The notes under the pieces were generated by a model. It ran no database searches, was not told the DNA's origin, and saw nothing but the letters and a program-made list of their open reading frames with translations. From NCBI GenBank assembly GCA_949296075.1, contig CASFNG010000012.1, positions 1-53,565 on the forward strand: DNA of 53,565 nucleotides, in the 5' to 3' direction. Origin of the DNA: an uncultured Parabacteroides sp. Its GTDB lineage: Bacteria > Bacteroidota > Bacteroidia > Bacteroidales > Tannerellaceae. The translations under genes were made by a program, and so were the position numbers. Every line of letters starts with the position of its first letter. The stretch's first letter is position 1. Shown here in pieces: positions 51,498 through 53,565 of the stretch.

Positions 51498-51533
51498 AGA
51501 GGCCTCTACCCGTTTGGGTAAAGGCCTCTTTCC
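51498..51533 (+). terminator. rpoD terminator
   Basis: AGAGGCCTCTACCC (51498-51511) pairs with GGGTAAAGGCCTCT (51516-51529) with one mismatch, followed by TTTCC. Confidence 0.88.
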
Positions 51534-51729
51534 TGTTCTGGCCTTCCCCTTCGCCCTTCTGGAGAGCAAGTGAGCGGGCGATCCCCGTATAGGTGGGCTG
51601 AAGGCTCTCTGGTAGGTTAATCAAGGGCTCAAGTAGCATCTCGTGAGCGATTCTTTGCGTTTTTTATGTCAGATTCCAGGTTTTTACTTACATTTGTGGT
51701 TAGAGCTAAATACATTAAAAACTTTATAA

Positions 51730-53202
51730 ATGACAACAAGACGTAATTTCCTGAAAGCAGGATCACTTTCCTTGGCCGGGCTGATGGTTGGCGGGAAGGT
51801 TTACTCCGCCGTAGGCGCGCCTGACAAGAAAAAAAGTTTCAGTACGATAGCTTCCAAGGTGACGGGAGACTATACCTGTAAGCGCCCCGCTCCCGAGGCT
51901 CGTAAATTCACGTCGAAAGCCGTGGAGGAGCAGCTCAAGGCGGCGAAAGCCCGTATCAAGGATCCTAAGTTAGCGTGGATGTTCGAGAACTGCTATCCGA
52001 ACACGCTGGATACTACTTGCGAGTTCAAGATCGTGGATGGCAAGCCGGATACTTTCGTGATCACGGGAGATATTCATGCCATGTGGTTGCGAGACTCTTC
52101 CGCTCAGGTGTACCCGTTTGTCACGTTGGCTAAGCATGACGACGACTTGAGGCAGATGCTTATAGGGGCGATCAACCGGCAGACGGCCTGTATCTTGATC
52201 GATCCGTACGCGAACGCATTCAACGAGGGGCCGACTGGCAGCGAGTGGGAGAGTGACCGCACGGAAATGAAAAAAGAACTGCATGAGCGTAAGTGGGAGA
52301 TTGACTCGCTCTGCTACCCGATACGCTTGGCATATCATTACTGGAAAGAGGTGGGTGATACCTCCGTGTTCGACGCTAAATGGGAGAAGGCGATGGAAGC
52401 GGTCTATCGTACGTTCCGGGAGCAACAGCGGAAAGAGGGCTTAGGTCCTTATCGCTTTGGCCGGGTGACGGATCGGCAGAGTGATACTTTGCTCAACGAC
52501 GGCTGGGGAAGTCCCGTGAATCCGGTAGGGCTGATCGTCTCTTCTTTCCGTCCGTCAGACGACGCTACCTTGTTCGGTTTCCTGGTGCCCTCTAATATGT
52601 TCGCGATCGTGTCTTTGCGGCAGGCCGCCGAGATCTTGCGTGCCGTACGCAAAAACGCGGAACTGGCCGGACGTTGCGAGGCGTTGGCGAATGAGGTGGA
52701 AGCGGCGGTGAAGAAATATGCCATCGTGGAGCATCCGGAATTCGGGAAGGTATATGCCTTTGAGGTGGATGGATATGGAAGCCATGCCTTTATGGACGAC
52801 GCTAATGTCCCCAGTCTGTTGGCTTTGCCTTTCCTGGGCTGTGTGGATGTGAACGACCCGGTATATCAAAATACGCGCAAGCTGGTGTTGAGTCCGGCTA
52901 ATCCTTATTTCTTCAAGGGTAAGGCGGGTGAAGGTATCGGCGGTCCCCATATCGGTTTCGATTATATTTGGCCGATGAGCTTGATCATGCGTGCTACGAC
53001 TTCCAATGATGAGGCCGAGATCCGGTATTGCATAGAGACTCTTCGGGATACGGATGGAGGAACAGGCTTCATGCATGAGTCTTTCCATAAAGATGACCCG
53101 AGTAAATACACCCGTTCTTGGTTCGCTTGGACCAATACGCTATTTGGCGAGTTGATCGTTAAGCTGCAATCCGAAGGGAAGGTGAAAGATTTGTTAGGAT
53201 AA
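51730..53202 (+). CDS. GH125 exo-alpha-1,6-mannosidase, probably Tat-exported
   Basis: A 490-residue protein with a twin-arginine signal (TTRRNFLKAG, residues 2-11, then a hydrophobic stretch). The mature part carries GH125 landmarks: ITGDIHAMWLRDSSAQVYPF, DPYANAFNEGP, WEIDSLCYPIRLAYHYW, SFRPSDDATLFGFLVPSNMF, DANVPSLLALPFLG and GGPHIGFDYIWPMSLIMRA, with GFMHESFHKDDPS near the end. GH125 enzymes are metal-independent exo-acting alpha-mannosidases that release alpha-1,6-linked mannose from N-glycans. Box TACATTTG at 51689-51696 is the likely promoter. No SusCD genes are adjacent. Confidence 0.95.
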   Translation: MTTRRNFLKAGSLSLAGLMVGGKVYSAVGAPDKKKSFSTIASKVTGDYTCKRPAPEARKFTSKAVEEQLKAAKARIKDPKLAWMFENCYPNTLDTTCEFKIVDGKPDTFVITGDIHAMWLRDSSAQVYPFVTLAKHDDDLRQMLIGAINRQTACILIDPYANAFNEGPTGSEWESDRTEMKKELHERKWEIDSLCYPIRLAYHYWKEVGDTSVFDAKWEKAMEAVYRTFREQQRKEGLGPYRFGRVTDRQSDTLLNDGWGSPVNPVGLIVSSFRPSDDATLFGFLVPSNMFAIVSLRQAAEILRAVRKNAELAGRCEALANEVEAAVKKYAIVEHPEFGKVYAFEVDGYGSHAFMDDANVPSLLALPFLGCVDVNDPVYQNTRKLVLSPANPYFFKGKAGEGIGGPHIGFDYIWPMSLIMRATTSNDEAEIRYCIETLRDTDGGTGFMHESFHKDDPSKYTRSWFAWTNTLFGELIVKLQSEGKVKDLLG

Positions 53203-53220
53203 AAATAGTCTGTTAGATAC

Positions 53221-53260
53221 AGCCCCTCCTGTAAGCATCTTCTTGCGGGAGGGGCTTTCT
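53221..53260 (+). terminator. Terminator of the GH125 gene
   Basis: AGCCCCTCCTGTAAG (53221-53235) pairs with CTTGCGGGAGGGGCT (53242-53256), with two wobbles, followed by TTTC. Confidence 0.88.
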
Positions 53261-53318
53261 ATATACATTAATATATTAAGTTAATCCATTCCTTTTCTGT
53301 CCCTTTGGAATGCCCCGT

Positions 53319-53434
53319 GAAAAAAAGATCAGGCAGGGCTTGGATATTATGTTTTATAACATTACTTTTGCGTCCGCATTCGGGAGAGAATGGCGGGGGG
53401 ACGCCCCGGGAAGATTTTTTTTGAAAAAAAGATC
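53319..53434 (+). repeat. Direct repeat from tandem duplication of the rRNA promoter unit
   Basis: GAAAAAAAGATC occurs at 53319-53330 and again at 53423-53434, a spacing of 104 bases. The downstream -7 boxes are 105 bases apart and both are followed by CGTCC. The two promoter units therefore look like copies of one ~105-bp segment. Confidence 0.7.
53340..53370 (+). promoter_or_regulatory. rRNA operon promoter P1
   Basis: TTGG (53340-53343), exactly 19 bases, TACTTTTG (53363-53370), followed by CGTCCGCATTCG. It is the first of two tandem promoters for the rRNA operon that begins beyond the window. Confidence 0.78.
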
Positions 53435-53442
53435 GCGAGGGA

Positions 53443-53475
53443 TTTGGAAGTTCGGGACAAAAGTCCTTATCTTTG
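53443..53475 (+). promoter_or_regulatory. rRNA operon promoter P2
   Basis: TTTG (53443-53446), 21 bases, TATCTTTG (53468-53475), followed by CGTCCACGTTCG. An AT-rich UP-like stretch (53412-53432) precedes it, as expected for a strong rRNA promoter. Confidence 0.82.
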
Positions 53476-53565
53476 CGTCCACGTTCGCCATCCGCTGGAC
53501 GGATGCGACACGAGTTCTTTGAGGATATTACATAACGCAACGAGAAGTAGTACAAGTATTATGGA
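53476..53565 (+). other. Leader of the next rRNA operon, 16S begins just beyond the window
   Basis: The sequence downstream of P2 is non-coding. It contains GTTCTTTGA (53514-53522), which resembles the boxA antitermination element found before Bacteroidetes 16S genes, and ends in TATTATGGA, the kind of sequence that lies immediately before the mature 16S 5' end. The 16S gene itself is not in the window, so this is an inference. Confidence 0.75.

Overview
The window is chromosomal DNA from a member of the Bacteroidales, most likely a Parabacteroides close to P. distasonis. This assignment is inferred from gene content and promoter style, without any database search. The evidence is SusC/SusD pairs, FimB/Mfa2-type and fimbrillin-type lipoproteins, a short primary sigma factor of 286 residues, PPi-dependent phosphofructokinase, ribosomal protein S16 with a long charged tail, and many promoters of the Bacteroidetes form TTTG-N19-TAnnTTTG. 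No insertion sequence, prophage, integrase or CRISPR array was seen.

The window lies between two rRNA operons in the same orientation. It opens inside the 3' end of a 5S rRNA gene and closes in the leader of the next rRNA operon, just before 16S, where two tandem promoters can be read. From left to right: (1) 1-1161, 5S end, terminator and about 1 kb without a convincing gene, carrying two copies of a 39-base hairpin element; (2) 1162-5033, a minus-strand fimbrial operon (DUF3575-like protein, FimB/Mfa2-like anchor, beta-helix fimbrillin-like lipoprotein) that is visibly more AT-rich than its neighbours and is preceded by a 12-bp inverted repeat 210 bp apart; (3) 5623-15942, housekeeping genes lepA, rpsP, an ABC-F ATPase, a mosaic fimbrillin-like lipoprotein, a TRIC-type channel, asparaginase, a WalJ/YycJ-like hydrolase and a tRNA cluster (Lys, Lys, Ser); (4) 16192-23969, a GH20 hexosaminidase followed by SusC, SusD and a DUF3823 lipoprotein, forming a small glycan-uptake locus.

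(5) 24064-31336 is the most unusual region. Six tightly overlapping genes encode an SGNH-hydrolase-like membrane protein, a NodU/CmcH-type O-carbamoyltransferase, a 54-residue DUF5989/SxtK-like membrane peptide, a 75-residue SxtJ-like membrane protein, a DUF6057-like polytopic membrane protein, and a lipoprotein with a c-type haem motif (CINCH) plus WD40/PD40-like repeats. The cassette recalls the sxtI-sxtJ-sxtK block of cyanobacterial saxitoxin clusters, here attached to a SusCD locus. Its substrate is unknown. I infer that it makes or modifies a carbamoylated envelope or exported molecule.

(6) 31709-43781 holds a low-complexity secreted protein with a FadL-type porin, an ECF sigma factor with a 57-residue companion, rpe, a short ComEC, a DHH phosphoesterase, a DUF4827 lipoprotein, glmM, a gene remnant, PPi-PFK and riboflavin synthase. 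(7) 43951-53202 holds cbpA-cbpM, initiator tRNA, a BrkB/YihY-MATE operon and rnpB (all three on minus), an HtrA protease, the primary sigma factor and a GH125 alpha-mannosidase. (8) 53203-53565 is the promoter and leader region of the next rRNA operon.
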